A stretch of DNA of 64,000 nucleotides, taken from the NCBI RefSeq assembly GCF_900142725.1, contig NZ_FRBW01000004.1:186001-250000 (forward strand). Reading direction: 5' to 3'. Numbering within the stretch: position 1 is the first letter of the stretch; the number at the start of each line of letters is the position of its first letter. The stretch is from Roseibium suaedae. Lineage in GTDB: Bacteria > Pseudomonadota > Alphaproteobacteria > Rhizobiales > Stappiaceae. Positions 56,242 to 64,000 of the stretch are shown in pieces. The notes under the pieces are model-generated. The model had not been told where the DNA came from. It was given only the letters and a program-made list of their open reading frames with translations, and made no database searches. A program made the position numbers and the translations under genes.

Positions 56242-56991
56242 ATGAAGATCCTAGTGCCCGTGAAGCGGGTTATCGACTACAACGTTAAGGTGCGCGTCAA
56301 GGCGGACGGGTCCGGTGTGGACCTTGCCAACGTGAAGATGTCGATGAACCCCTTCGATGAGATCGCGGTGGAAGAAGCCCTGCGTCTGAAAGAAGCGGGC
56401 AAGGCAACCGAAGTCATCGTCGTATCCGTTGGGCCCCAGCAGGCGACCGAAACCCTGCGCACGGGTCTGGCCATGGGTGCCGACCGTGGCATTCTGGTCA
56501 AGACCGACGCCACGACCGAACCGCTGGCTGTCGCCAAGATCCTGAAGGGCATCGTCGCGGCCGAAGAACCGGGTCTGGTGATCCTCGGCAAGCAGGCAAT
56601 CGACGATGATTGCAATCAGACCGGCCAGATGCTGGCAGCGCTTCTCGGCTGGGGCCAGGGCACGTTTGCCTCCAAGGTCGATCTGGGCGAAGGCACCGTT
56701 GCCGTGACCCGTGAAGTCGACGGCGGCCTGCAGACTGTTTCGCTGAAGCTTCCGGCCATCGTCACCACCGACCTGCGCCTGAACGAGCCGCGTTATGCGT
56801 CCCTGCCGAACATCATGAAGGCCAAGAAGAAGCCGATCGACGAGAAGACCCCGGAAGATTTCGGCGTTGACGTGACCCCGCGTCTGACCGTCGTCTCCAC
56901 CGCCGAGCCGGCTGCCCGCCAGGCTGGCATCAAGGTCGCGTCTGTCGCCGAACTGGTCGACAAGCTGAAGAATGAGGCCGGCGTCCTCTAA
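56242..56991 (+). CDS. etfB: Electron transfer flavoprotein subunit beta
   Basis: A 249-residue EtfB starting [28 protein letters not shown], with the AMP-binding region [28 protein letters not shown] and [30 protein letters not shown], the standard beta signature. It forms the ETF heterodimer that passes electrons from acyl-CoA dehydrogenases to ETF:ubiquinone oxidoreductase. GGAGGT lies upstream of the ATG. 27 bases before etfA. Confidence 0.97.
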   Translation: MKILVPVKRVIDYNVKVRVKADGSGVDLANVKMSMNPFDEIAVEEALRLKEAGKATEVIVVSVGPQQATETLRTGLAMGADRGILVKTDATTEPLAVAKILKGIVAAEEPGLVILGKQAIDDDCNQTGQMLAALLGWGQGTFASKVDLGEGTVAVTREVDGGLQTVSLKLPAIVTTDLRLNEPRYASLPNIMKAKKKPIDEKTPEDFGVDVTPRLTVVSTAEPAARQAGIKVASVAELVDKLKNEAGVL

Positions 56992-57018
56992 GGACCCGTC
57001 ACAGGAGGAAAAAGATCC

Positions 57019-57951
57019 ATGACGACACTTCTTGTGGCCGAACACGCCGGTGGCGCCCTGAATGACGCAACCGCCAAGGCCCTGACCGCCGCGCTCGCGC
57101 TTGGCGCGGATGTCCATGTGCTGGTTGCCGGCAAGGACGTGAAGCCGGTTGCCGAGGCTGCTGCCCAGCTGTCCGGAGTTGCCAAGGTGCTGGTTGCCGA
57201 CAATGACGCTGTTGCCCATCAGCTCGCCGAGCCGATGGCTGCCCTGATCGTCGACCTGGCTTCCGGCTATGATGCGATCGTGGCTCCGGCCACTGCCAAC
57301 GGCAAGAACACCCTGCCGCGCGTTGCTGCTCTGCTCGATGTGATGCAGGTCTCCGACGTGACCAAGGTCCTGTCCGCAGACACCTTCGAGCGTCCGATCT
57401 ATGCGGGCAATGCGCTTCAGACCGTCAAGTCCGGCGATCCGAAGAAGGTGATCACGGTCCGCACGTCCACCTTTGCAGCCGCTGCTGCCGGTGGCTCTGC
57501 TCCGATCGAGGACGTCGCAGCTCCGGCAGCTGGCGATCTGTCCAGCTTCTCCGGTGAAGAGCTGTCCAAGTCCGACCGCCCGGAACTGACCTCCGCCAAG
57601 ATCATCATCTCCGGTGGCCGTGCGCTTGGATCTTCCGAGAAGTTCCAGGAAGTCATCATGCCGGTGGCGGATGCTCTTGGAGCTGCCGTTGGCGCTTCCC
57701 GCGCAGCCGTGGACGCAGGCTATGCTCCGAACGACTGGCAGGTTGGCCAGACTGGCAAGGTGGTTGCTCCGGATCTCTACATCGCCTGCGGCATTTCCGG
57801 TGCGATCCAGCACCTCGCCGGCATGAAGGATTCCAAGGTCATCGTGGCCATCAACAAGGACGAAGAGGCACCGATCTTCCAGGTTGCCGACTACGGACTG
57901 GTTGGCGATCTGTTCGAAGTCCTGCCGCAGCTCAAGGCAGCCGTCGAATAA
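57019..57951 (+). CDS. etfA: Electron transfer flavoprotein subunit alpha
   Basis: A 310-residue EtfA with the C-terminal FAD domain: [54 protein letters not shown] and [32 protein letters not shown]. It completes the ETF of the fatty-acid and amino-acid oxidation system. ATG at 57019 preceded by AGGAGG. A hairpin follows. Confidence 0.97.
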   Translation: MTTLLVAEHAGGALNDATAKALTAALALGADVHVLVAGKDVKPVAEAAAQLSGVAKVLVADNDAVAHQLAEPMAALIVDLASGYDAIVAPATANGKNTLPRVAALLDVMQVSDVTKVLSADTFERPIYAGNALQTVKSGDPKKVITVRTSTFAAAAAGGSAPIEDVAAPAAGDLSSFSGEELSKSDRPELTSAKIIISGGRALGSSEKFQEVIMPVADALGAAVGASRAAVDAGYAPNDWQVGQTGKVVAPDLYIACGISGAIQHLAGMKDSKVIVAINKDEEAPIFQVADYGLVGDLFEVLPQLKAAVE

Positions 57952-57975
57952 TCGCCTCAAGGGGCTCACACATTC

Positions 57976-58007
57976 TTCGGGGCGGTAACACGTGTTTCCG
58001 CCCCGAA
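57976..58007 (+). terminator. Hairpin after etfA
   Basis: Perfect 10-bp stem TTCGGGGCGG / CCGCCCCGAA with a 12-base loop. A run of T is lacking, so it may be a weak terminator or mRNA stabiliser; 24 bases after the stop. Confidence 0.55.
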
Positions 58008-58106
58008 ACTCTTGCGGTCTCAGCGTAGACTTGCCAAAAATAGCGCCGGCAGGCGGTCGAAGGGAAAGCGGCGAGCTTTTCCCTCACTCAAGGATCGGAT
58101 TGGACG

Positions 58107-58988
58107 ATGGTGGTCGAAATCAAGAAAATTGGCGTGATTGGATCTGGTCAGATGGGCAGCGGTATCGCGCATGTCTGCGCCGTGGCCGGGTACGACGTCG
58201 CCCTCAGTGACATTTCGATGGACCGGATCGAGTCCGGTCTGGCCAACATCAACGGCAATCTCGCCCGTCAGGTGCAGAAGGGTCAGATCAGCGAAGAAGC
58301 CCGCAGCCAGGCTCTGGCGCGTATTTCTCCTGCCGTCGATCTCGACATGCTGAGCGAAGCCGATCTGGTGATTGAATCCGCCGTCGAGAACGAGCAGGTC
58401 AAGCGCAAGATCTTCTCCCAGCTTTGCCCGCTGCTGAAGCCGGAAGCGATCCTGGCGACGAACACCTCTTCCATCTCGATCACGCGCCTTGCTGCCTCCA
58501 CGGACCGGCCGGAGCGTTTCATCGGCATCCACTTCATGAACCCGGTTCCGATCATGGAACTGGTGGAGCTGGTGCGCGGCATCGCGACGGAAGACGAGAC
58601 CTTCGAAGCGTCCAAGGACTTTGTCGCGAAGATCGGCAAGACCATTGCAGTCGCTGAAGATTTTCCGGCCTTCATGGTCAACCGCATCCTGCTGCCGATG
58701 ATCAACGAGGCGATCTACACGCTTTACGAAGGCGTCGGATCGGTTGAATCCATCGATACGGCCATGAAGCTGGGTGCAAACCACCCGATGGGACCGCTGC
58801 AGCTGGCCGACTTCATTGGCCTCGATACCTGCCTGTCCATCATGCAGGTGCTGTACGAAGGCCTTGCGGACAGCAAGTACCGTCCGTGCCCGCTGCTGGT
58901 GAAATACGTCGAGGCAGGCTGGCTTGGCCGCAAGACCCAGCGTGGTTTCTACGATTACCGCGGAGACACGCCGGTTCCGACCCGCTAA
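58107..58988 (+). CDS. hbd: 3-Hydroxybutyryl-CoA dehydrogenase
   Basis: A 293-residue NAD-dependent dehydrogenase of the short HBD type. Dinucleotide motif GSGQMGSGIAHVCAVAGYDV (about residues 11-30), catalytic Ser-His in ATNTSSIS and FIGIHFMNPVPIMELVE, Glu in the latter, and the C-terminal GLDTCLSIM and WLGRKTQRGFYDY. It oxidises (S)-3-hydroxybutyryl-CoA to acetoacetyl-CoA. It neighbours etfBA and is followed 14 bases later by an acyl-CoA ligase gene. Confidence 0.94.
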   Translation: MVVEIKKIGVIGSGQMGSGIAHVCAVAGYDVALSDISMDRIESGLANINGNLARQVQKGQISEEARSQALARISPAVDLDMLSEADLVIESAVENEQVKRKIFSQLCPLLKPEAILATNTSSISITRLAASTDRPERFIGIHFMNPVPIMELVELVRGIATEDETFEASKDFVAKIGKTIAVAEDFPAFMVNRILLPMINEAIYTLYEGVGSVESIDTAMKLGANHPMGPLQLADFIGLDTCLSIMQVLYEGLADSKYRPCPLLVKYVEAGWLGRKTQRGFYDYRGDTPVPTR

Positions 58989-59002
58989 GCGGTATTGAGA
59001 GA

Positions 59003-60493
59003 ATGAACCTCGCCCGCTACTGCCTCACCAATGCGTCTCCCTCGAAAGAGGCAGTTGCTTTGGAAGTGGTGGGGCTGGGCGGGGCACTGCTTGAGCGCTG
59101 GACCTATGGCGAAGTTGAAGCCATGGTCCTGCGCATTGCTGCCGGTTTTGCGGCAGCAGGTCTGTCCCGTGGTGACCGGGTGCTGCTCCGGCTCGGCCAT
59201 TCCAGCGATTTTCCGTTTCTGTATTTCGGCGCCATTGCCGGCGGCTTTGTCCCGATCCCCTCCTCAGACATGTTGACCGCCTCCGAGGCCGGTGCGCTTC
59301 TGGCCGACAGCGGGGCGGCGGCAGTCGTTCATGACGGACGCACGGTTCTGCCCGATGGTGCCTATCTGGCTCTCGGGCCAGAGGATATCGCCGCGATGAA
59401 GGCTGGTGAGCCGGGGGGCTATGCGCAGACCTCGGCAGAAGATCCCGCGTTTCTGGTCTACACCTCCGGTACCAGCGGCACGCCCAAGGGCGTGCTCCAT
59501 GCTCACCGGACCGCAGCCGGACGCGCACCCATGTATCTGGGCTGGTACGGCATTTCCTCGGCAGACCGGCTGCTCCACGCGGGCGCCTTCAACTGGACCT
59601 ATACACTCGGCGTCGGGTTGATGGATCCATGGGCCAATGGCGCTGTCAGCATCGTTTATGACGGGCCGCGGGACCCGGAAGTCTGGCCGGACCTGATCGA
59701 GGCCTCCGGGGCAACTCTTTTTGCGGCAGTTCCAAGCCTTTACCGGCGGATCCTGAAATACGGCAAGGTCGGGCGGGAAAGCTTTCCGGCACTGCGCCAT
59801 GGGCTGACTGCCGGCGAGGCCTTGCCGGCCGAGCTCTATCTTGCCTGGAAAGAGGTGACGGGGCGGGAACTCTATGAGGCTCTCGGCATGAGCGAAATCT
59901 CGACCTACGTGTCGAGTGGACCGGGCGTTGCGCCAAGGCCAGGCTCTCCCGGCAAGCCTCAGGCGGGCCGCAAGGTCGCGGTCCTGTCGGAAACGCAGAC
60001 CAATGGGGCCGTGCTTGCGCCTCAAGGCGAAGCGGGGCTTCTGGCCATCCACGAGAGCGAACCGGGCCTGATGCTCGGATATTGGCAACGGCCGCAGGAC
60101 ACCGCAGAAGCCTTCCGGGACGAATGGTTCCTGACCGGTGACCGCGCCCGCTTCGATGCGGACGGCTATCTCTGGTACGAGGGCCGGGCCGATGATCTGA
60201 TGAATGCCTTTGGCTACCGGGTCGCGCCCCAGGAGGTGGAGCGTTGCTTGTCCGGTCATCCGCAAGTGGCGGAAGTCGCCGTCACCGCGCTGGAAATGCG
60301 GCCGGGCGTCAGCTTGATCACGGCTTTCGTCGTGCCGGCGGAGCAAGGCTTCCAGGATGCGGATGAACTGGCCCGGTGGGCCCTGGAGCATCTTGCCGAA
60401 TACAAGCGCCCGAAGGCTTACCGGTTCGTCCCGTCCTTGCCCCGGACTCCGTCCGGCAAGGTGCGGCGCAAGGCATTGGTCTCGTTAACGTGA
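59003..60493 (+). CDS. AMP-dependent acyl-CoA ligase (benzoate-CoA ligase type)
   Basis: A 496-residue member of the ANL superfamily. AMP-binding YTSGTSGTPKGVLHAH (about residues 151-166), the substrate/adenine YEALGMSEIS motif, the hinge TGDRARFDADGYLWYEGRADDLMNAFGYRVAPQEVE, and the catalytic Lys in PRTPSGKVRRKAL. The pattern is close to benzoate-CoA ligase-type and medium-chain enzymes; the real acid is not known. Start ATG at 59003 (a longer frame overlaps hbd). Probably co-transcribed with hbd, hinting at a short acid catabolic pathway. Confidence 0.9.
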   Translation: MNLARYCLTNASPSKEAVALEVVGLGGALLERWTYGEVEAMVLRIAAGFAAAGLSRGDRVLLRLGHSSDFPFLYFGAIAGGFVPIPSSDMLTASEAGALLADSGAAAVVHDGRTVLPDGAYLALGPEDIAAMKAGEPGGYAQTSAEDPAFLVYTSGTSGTPKGVLHAHRTAAGRAPMYLGWYGISSADRLLHAGAFNWTYTLGVGLMDPWANGAVSIVYDGPRDPEVWPDLIEASGATLFAAVPSLYRRILKYGKVGRESFPALRHGLTAGEALPAELYLAWKEVTGRELYEALGMSEISTYVSSGPGVAPRPGSPGKPQAGRKVAVLSETQTNGAVLAPQGEAGLLAIHESEPGLMLGYWQRPQDTAEAFRDEWFLTGDRARFDADGYLWYEGRADDLMNAFGYRVAPQEVERCLSGHPQVAEVAVTALEMRPGVSLITAFVVPAEQGFQDADELARWALEHLAEYKRPKAYRFVPSLPRTPSGKVRRKALVSLT

Positions 60494-60506
60494 TTAAAAA
60501 TTAACG
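60483..60506. promoter_or_regulatory. Inverted repeat CGTTAA...TTAACG before the small-protein cluster
   Basis: 6-bp arms in a TA-rich stretch that overlaps the ligase gene end and is followed by TTTTGTTT, so it may be the ligase terminator or an upstream control element for the gene at 60540. Confidence 0.35.
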
Positions 60507-60539
60507 TTTTGTTTACGCGATGGGCGCACCTTCCCGCCT

Positions 60540-60740
60540 ATGGATATTTCGTCCCTCGCCACCACTTTTGCGGTTACCCAGCAGGCCCGCACAGATCTCG
60601 CGCTTCAGTCCGAGATGATGAAGATGGCTGCCGAATCGCAGACCATGGTGGTGGACCTGTTGCAGCAGGGCGCACAAAGCCTTGAAGCTGTCGCCCCCCG
60701 TGCAGACGGTCTGGGACAGCAGCTCAACATCACTGCCTGA
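60540..60740 (+). CDS. Small YjfB-like protein 1 of a three-gene cluster
   Basis: A 66-residue soluble helical protein resembling the YjfB (putative motility protein) family in length, the MDIS opening and the end pattern. It is rich in Met and Gln in the middle (QSEMMKMAAESQTM) and ends GLGQQLNITA. No signal peptide or cysteine. It has no strong ribosome site, so initiation may depend on a stand-alone leader. The two genes downstream end in the same sort of motif (GLGxx[VL][DN]IT[AV]); see the hunt section. Function unknown in detail. Confidence 0.72.
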   Translation: MDISSLATTFAVTQQARTDLALQSEMMKMAAESQTMVVDLLQQGAQSLEAVAPRADGLGQQLNITA

Positions 60741-60824
60741 TATCTCTGCCAGTTATCCCAGAATAGCCCGGTTGCCACATGTCTTGGCGCTTTGCCTTGC
60801 ATTGTGCCATGTATTTAAAATTTT

Positions 60825-60838
60825 AGTCTAAATAGACT
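60825..60838. promoter_or_regulatory. Palindrome upstream of small protein 2
   Basis: AGTCTA-AA-TAGACT is perfect over two 6-base arms and lies in the AT-rich gap (60810-60880) about 115 bases before the second gene. A second AAATAGA copy lies just after. Possible operator. Confidence 0.4.
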
Positions 60839-60953
60839 TAAATAGATATTTCCTGTTAAATTTTGGATTCATCCGCTTCCGTTACGGTAAAACTTGACGG
60901 AGCTGCATGCTCCATGTTCTTCAGCTGATGCAATCATCACCGGAGGGAGCAAA

Positions 60954-61220
60954 ATGCTCGATTCAATTGGTGGCAGCAGCCTTTCATCTCTGACTTATCC
61001 TTCTCCGCAAAACGGAAGTGAGGATGTCAGCACAGCGGACAAGCTTCAGCAGAGCAATGCGAAGCAACAAGGCAAAGCTGCAGAGGCCGTATCACGGCAG
61101 GCGGAACGAAGTTCCTCCCGTGCCGAGCAGCTTCAAAAGCAAGCCGAGCAACTGGAAAATCGCGGCGAAAACCGCATCCGGGAAGCCGGCTTGGGATCCC
61201 GTGTAGACATAACAGTCTAG
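60954..61220 (+). CDS. Small glutamine/serine-rich protein 2
   Basis: An 88-residue protein with a Ser/Gly-rich N-terminus (MLDSIGGSSLSSLTYPSPQNG) followed by a long, heptad-like coiled-coil segment (KLQQSNAKQQGKAAEAVSRQ, AEQLQKQAEQLENRGENRI) and the end GLGSRVDITV. No signal peptide. CGGAGGGAGC provides a good ribosome site for the ATG at 60954. The end pattern matches proteins 1 and 3. Spacing to protein 3 is 36 bases. No known family except the shared C-terminal motif. Confidence 0.72.
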   Translation: MLDSIGGSSLSSLTYPSPQNGSEDVSTADKLQQSNAKQQGKAAEAVSRQAERSSSRAEQLQKQAEQLENRGENRIREAGLGSRVDITV

Positions 61221-61256
61221 ACGGAAAGGGCGGGCGTTCGAAAAGGAGTAGGAAGT

Positions 61257-61460
61257 ATGGTGGAAGGTGTCTCTGGCGCTGCGTCTTACGGTGTAGCGAA
61301 TGTTCGCAGTGACCTGGCGACGAACAACATTCGCCAGGCCAATGAACAGGAACGCCAGACTGCAGAAGAATTGCGCGAAACGTCCCAGACCCGTGAGGAA
61401 GAGCGTCGTGAAAGCCGCAAGATTCCAGGTCTCGGCAATGCGGTCGACATCACCGCTTGA
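61257..61460 (+). CDS. Small helical charged protein 3
   Basis: A 67-residue protein, highly charged and helical in the middle (RQANEQERQTAEELRETSQT), ending GLGNAVDITA. AGGAG lies 8 bases before the ATG at 61257. Start MVEGVSGAASYGVANVRSDLA partly parallels protein 1 (ARTDLA). Fits the same YjfB-like pattern at the ends. No membrane segment or cysteine. Probably in one transcript with protein 2. Confidence 0.72.
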   Translation: MVEGVSGAASYGVANVRSDLATNNIRQANEQERQTAEELRETSQTREEERRESRKIPGLGNAVDITA

Positions 61461-61492
61461 ACGGATGATGCCTTACCGGTGTGATAGCTTTT

Positions 61493-61532
61493 GACGGCGG
61501 TTGCCCTGCAAGGGGCACCGCCGTTAGCTTTT
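61493..61532. terminator. Bidirectional terminator between protein 3 and tlpA
   Basis: Long hairpin ACGGCGGT-TGCCC / GGGCA-CCGCCGT with one bulged T, loop TGCAAG, followed on the plus strand by AGCTTTT. It overlaps the last codons of tlpA and ends both converging genes. Confidence 0.7.
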
Positions 61533-62195
61533 ACTGCCCTTGACGGCGCTGATGGCGGCCTCGATCAGGGCCTTGGCTTCTCCTGAAGCCCATTCTGCCG
61601 GACCATACATGGTGCCGATTTCACAGCCGTCCGGTCCAACGAGCATGGTCGTCGGCAGGCCCGTGCCACGTGCCTTTGACCGCAGGGTGGTAATCAGCGT
61701 GTTGGTCGGCTCGTGATAGAAGCCAAGGTTCTTGGCACCGATTTCCTGAAGGAAGGCCTTGGGTTTGTCGGCCGCACCGCGGTCCATGCTGACGGCGACA
61801 ACGTCGAAATCGGGCCCGCTCAGGTCGGCCTTGAGCTGGTCGAGCGCAGGCATTTCCTTGCGGCAGGGCGCGCACCAGGTCGCCCAGAAGTTCATCAGGA
61901 CGGTCTTGTCCTTGAAATCGGGCACCGAAACCGGCGCTTCGCCCTCGCCATTGAATTTCAGGTCCGTCAGGCTCAGCGGCTTTTGCGCGGGCAGGAAGGC
62001 GGCAACCTCTCCCGTTGCATAAGAACGGATCTCATCGGCGATTTTCATCGAGACCTTGCAGTTTTGAGCGCCGTTTGAGTTGCCATTCTGCCCGGCGATC
62101 ACGTATACCGCCCCGATAACGGCCAAGGTGCCGGCGAGCCCAGCGGCAATCAGGCGCCGTTTCGGTCGTTGTCCGGTTTTGGCTGGTTCCGTCAT
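61524..62195 (-). CDS. tlpA: TlpA-type thiol:disulfide interchange protein
   Basis: A 223-residue membrane-anchored thioredoxin-like protein: N-terminal membrane helix (about residues 15-35), a periplasmic thioredoxin domain with the active site WATWCAPCRKE (about residue 106), and the cis-Pro region GLPTTMLV. A further Cys pair (C46 and C191 by rough count) may form a structural disulfide. TlpA reduces CcmG/ScoI-type partners in cytochrome c or cytochrome oxidase assembly in rhizobia. It is divergent from argH with a 41-base gap, the order known from rhizobia. Confidence 0.92.
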   Translation of the reverse strand: MTEPAKTGQRPKRRLIAAGLAGTLAVIGAVYVIAGQNGNSNGAQNCKVSMKIADEIRSYATGEVAAFLPAQKPLSLTDLKFNGEGEAPVSVPDFKDKTVLMNFWATWCAPCRKEMPALDQLKADLSGPDFDVVAVSMDRGAADKPKAFLQEIGAKNLGFYHEPTNTLITTLRSKARGTGLPTTMLVGPDGCEIGTMYGPAEWASGEAKALIEAAISAVKGSKS

Positions 62196-62236
62196 TCTTC
62201 TAAACCTCGCAAGGGGTATCTTTCAGGGGACAAGGC

Positions 62237-63622
62237 ATGAGCAATCGCATGTGGGGCGGCCGGTTTGCCGAAGGCCCGGACGCAATCATGGAAGAGATCA
62301 ACGCTTCCATCGACTACGACCGCAAGCTTTATAGGCAGGATATCGCCGGATCGAAAGCCCACGTGGCCATGCTTGCCGCGCAGGGAATTGTCACGGCGGA
62401 CGATGCCGCGACGATCACTCAAGGTCTAGACACAATCCTGTCAGAGATCGAAGCAGGCGAGTTTACCTTCTCCCGCGCGCTCGAAGACATTCACATGAAC
62501 ATCGAAGCGCGGCTTGCCGAGCTGGTTGGTCCGGCGGCTGGCCGCCTCCACACCGCCCGCTCGCGCAATGACCAGGTGGCGACCGATTTCCGCCTCTGGG
62601 TCCGCGACACGATGGACACGCTGGAGGAGCAGCTGACCGAGCTGATGCAGGCTCTGGCCGAGCGTGCGGACCAGCATGCGGGCGATGTCATGCCCGGTTT
62701 CACCCATCTTCAGTCGGCTCAGCCGGTGACCTTCGGTCACCATCTTCTGGCCTATGTCGAAATGTTCTCCCGTGACCGGAGCCGCGTCCGTGATGCCCGC
62801 AAGCGCATGAACGAATGCCCGCTCGGCTCGGCTGCGCTGGCCGGAACCTCCTTCCCGATCGACCGCAAGGCGACCGCCTCTGCGCTCGGTTTCGACCGGC
62901 CGATGGCGAACTCGCTGGACGGCGTGTCCGACCGCGACTTCATCATCGAAGCTCTTGCAGATGCGTCAATTTGCGCCATGCATCTGTCGCGTCTGGCTGA
63001 GGAAATCGTCATCTGGTGCTCTGCCCAGTTCGGTTTCATCAAGCTGTCGGACAAGTTCTCGACCGGTTCGTCTATCATGCCGCAGAAGAAGAACCCGGAC
63101 GCTGCCGAGCTGGTGCGTGCCAAGACCGGCCGTATCTATGGCTCGCTTCAGGCGCTGCTCGTCATGATGAAGGGCCTGCCGCTGGCCTATTCCAAGGACA
63201 TGCAGGAAGACAAGGAACAGGCCTTCGACGGTCTGGCCAGCATCTCCCTGGCCCTGGCTGCCATGACCGGCATGGTGCGGGACCTTGAACCCGTCACCAA
63301 GACCATGAAGAAGGCGGCCGGTTCCGGCTATTCCACCGCGACGGATCTGGCCGACTGGCTCGTCCGCGTTCTGGGCATGCCGTTCCGCAATGCCCATCAC
63401 GTCACGGGCCGGATCGTTGCCATTGCTGTTGAGCAGGGCATCGAGCTGCACAAGGTTAGCCTTGCGGAGATGCAGGCCGTCGAACCGAAGATCACCGATG
63501 AGATTTTCTCGGTGCTGTCGGTCGACAAGTCTGTCCGCAGCCGCACCAGCTATGGCGGAACCTCGCCGGTGAATGTGCGCAAGCAGGCGCGCCGCTGGCT
63601 CAAGGACCTTGCCAAGGCCTGA
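62237..63622 (+). CDS. argH: Argininosuccinate lyase
   Basis: A 461-residue fumarase-superfamily enzyme that cleaves argininosuccinate to arginine and fumarate. The signature [18 protein letters not shown] (catalytic Ser loop) is at about residues 280-297; others are [21 protein letters not shown] and [21 protein letters not shown]. It starts [24 protein letters not shown]. Length standard. A small lipoprotein gene follows. Confidence 0.97.
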   Translation: MSNRMWGGRFAEGPDAIMEEINASIDYDRKLYRQDIAGSKAHVAMLAAQGIVTADDAATITQGLDTILSEIEAGEFTFSRALEDIHMNIEARLAELVGPAAGRLHTARSRNDQVATDFRLWVRDTMDTLEEQLTELMQALAERADQHAGDVMPGFTHLQSAQPVTFGHHLLAYVEMFSRDRSRVRDARKRMNECPLGSAALAGTSFPIDRKATASALGFDRPMANSLDGVSDRDFIIEALADASICAMHLSRLAEEIVIWCSAQFGFIKLSDKFSTGSSIMPQKKNPDAAELVRAKTGRIYGSLQALLVMMKGLPLAYSKDMQEDKEQAFDGLASISLALAAMTGMVRDLEPVTKTMKKAAGSGYSTATDLADWLVRVLGMPFRNAHHVTGRIVAIAVEQGIELHKVSLAEMQAVEPKITDEIFSVLSVDKSVRSRTSYGGTSPVNVRKQARRWLKDLAKA

Positions 63623-63703
63623 TCCGGTCAGGTGCGCTGGGGGGCGGCAACGCTCTCTCACGCCAAATGACCAACGGGTGATTGGCACGATCACAAAAGT
63701 CCA

Positions 63704-63735
63704 GGCACCGGGTGATCTCTTTAGCTCCCGGTGCC
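63704..63735 (+). terminator. Hairpin after argH
   Basis: Perfect 9-bp stem GGCACCGGG / CCCGGTGCC in the 202-base gap between argH and the lipoprotein gene. It lacks a T run. Confidence 0.4.
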
Positions 63736-63824
63736 TCCTATCCCGCATCCGCCGGTCTTGCCCGCAGGCGCCGGTCGTGCGAGGAAAGAGCACGCATTTG
63801 CAGACGGACGGGAAAGACAGGTCC

Positions 63825-64000
63825 ATGGGATCAAAGGCCGGTAACTTGAAACGCCTTGGCAAGGCATCGGGGCTTCTCGTGCTGGGAGCCATGCTGGCGC
63901 TTGGAGGCTGCGGCCGCAGGGGCTCCCTTGATGCACCCGGTGAATCCGCACCGGTTGCCGAGGATCCGGCGGTGGTTTCCGTTCCCTACGGCGCTCCCGC
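63825..64000 (+). CDS. lptM: LptM-like small lipoprotein, 5' part
   Basis: The gene runs off the window; 58 whole codons are visible. A signal peptide ends in a lipobox LGGC (Cys at about residue 29), followed by GRRGSLDAP, the LPAM/LptM (YifL) signature in which a short motif follows the lipidated cysteine. The rest is Pro/Ala/Glu-rich. LptM helps the LPS translocon LptD mature in other bacteria. In rhizobia this gene lies between argH and lysA, so lysA is expected just downstream. Start ATG at 63825 with GGGAAAGACAGG upstream. Confidence 0.85.
   Translation, partial: MGSKAGNLKRLGKASGLLVLGAMLALGGCGRRGSLDAPGESAPVAEDPAVVSVPYGAP

Overview
The window looks like chromosomal DNA from an alphaproteobacterium of the Hyphomicrobiales (Rhizobiales). 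Several gene sets and orders typical of that group are present: tlpA-argH-lptM, dnaJ-like-cobS-cobT, aroK-aroB divergent from xerD, phaR divergent from phaA-phaB, ffh-chorismate mutase-rpsP-rimM, and ureDA-ureB-ureC-ureEFG with group-specific extra genes. A Stappiaceae-type marine bacterium is my best guess, but that is inference from gene content. Coding DNA is uniformly GC-rich except for one AT-rich gene (4844-5506) and an AT-rich non-coding gap (about 31040-31320). I saw no insertion sequence, prophage, CRISPR array, tRNA or rRNA.

Layout: 1-4.7 kb holds the end of a prephenate dehydrogenase gene, ispA, mtgA, rpmF, yciB and two unrecognised membrane proteins. 4.8-5.5 kb is the AT-rich orphan. 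5.6-8.5 kb is the polyhydroxybutyrate set (phaB, phaA, phaR). 8.5-13.3 kb has xerD, a tiny membrane protein gene, aroK-aroB-CorC/HlyC-type transporter, and bolA. 13.4-18.6 kb carries a J-domain protein, cobS, a small secreted protein, cobT and a phytase-like esterase. 18.6-25.5 kb has leuS-lptE-holA, yggS and trkH. 25.9-32.1 kb is a translation block: ffh, chorismate mutase, rpsP, rimM, trmD, rplS, with VanZ-like and DoxX genes between. 32.4-40.8 kb has leuC, an HNH nuclease, a TadG-like VWA protein, acs and a VWA protein with Ig-like repeats. 40.9-47.8 kb is a complete nickel urease operon on the minus strand. 48-60.5 kb has a D,D-carboxypeptidase, a CobW-like GTPase, tesB, a UbiH-type hydroxylase, an SDR, a HIG1 protein, a PduO-type adenosyltransferase, a rhomboid protease, etfBA, a 3-hydroxyacyl-CoA dehydrogenase and an acyl-CoA ligase. 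60.5-61.5 kb has three tiny proteins with a common C-terminal motif. 61.5-64 kb has tlpA, argH and the start of a small lipoprotein gene.

How the genes work together: acetyl-CoA metabolism is well represented (acs, phaA/phaB/phaR, hbd, etfBA, acyl-CoA ligase, tesB). Cobalamin functions are spread over three places (cobS/cobT; a CobW-like protein; PduO-type adenosyltransferase). The urease cluster encodes all three subunits and the four accessory proteins UreD, UreE, UreF and UreG. Many adjacent genes overlap by ATGA (aroB/transporter, cobT/esterase, ffh/chorismate mutase, ureF/ureG, gst/ureE, small protein/ureB), so translational coupling is common.

Most of the window is well-known core metabolism. 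The most interesting unexplained items are the three tandem small proteins near 61 kb with a common C-terminal G-L-G-x-x-[VL]-[DN]-I-T-[AV] motif; the AT-rich cysteine-containing orphan at 4.8-5.5 kb; the secreted protein wedged between cobS and cobT; the extra genes inside the urease operon; and a family of small palindromes with a constant CTTGA loop and covarying arms.
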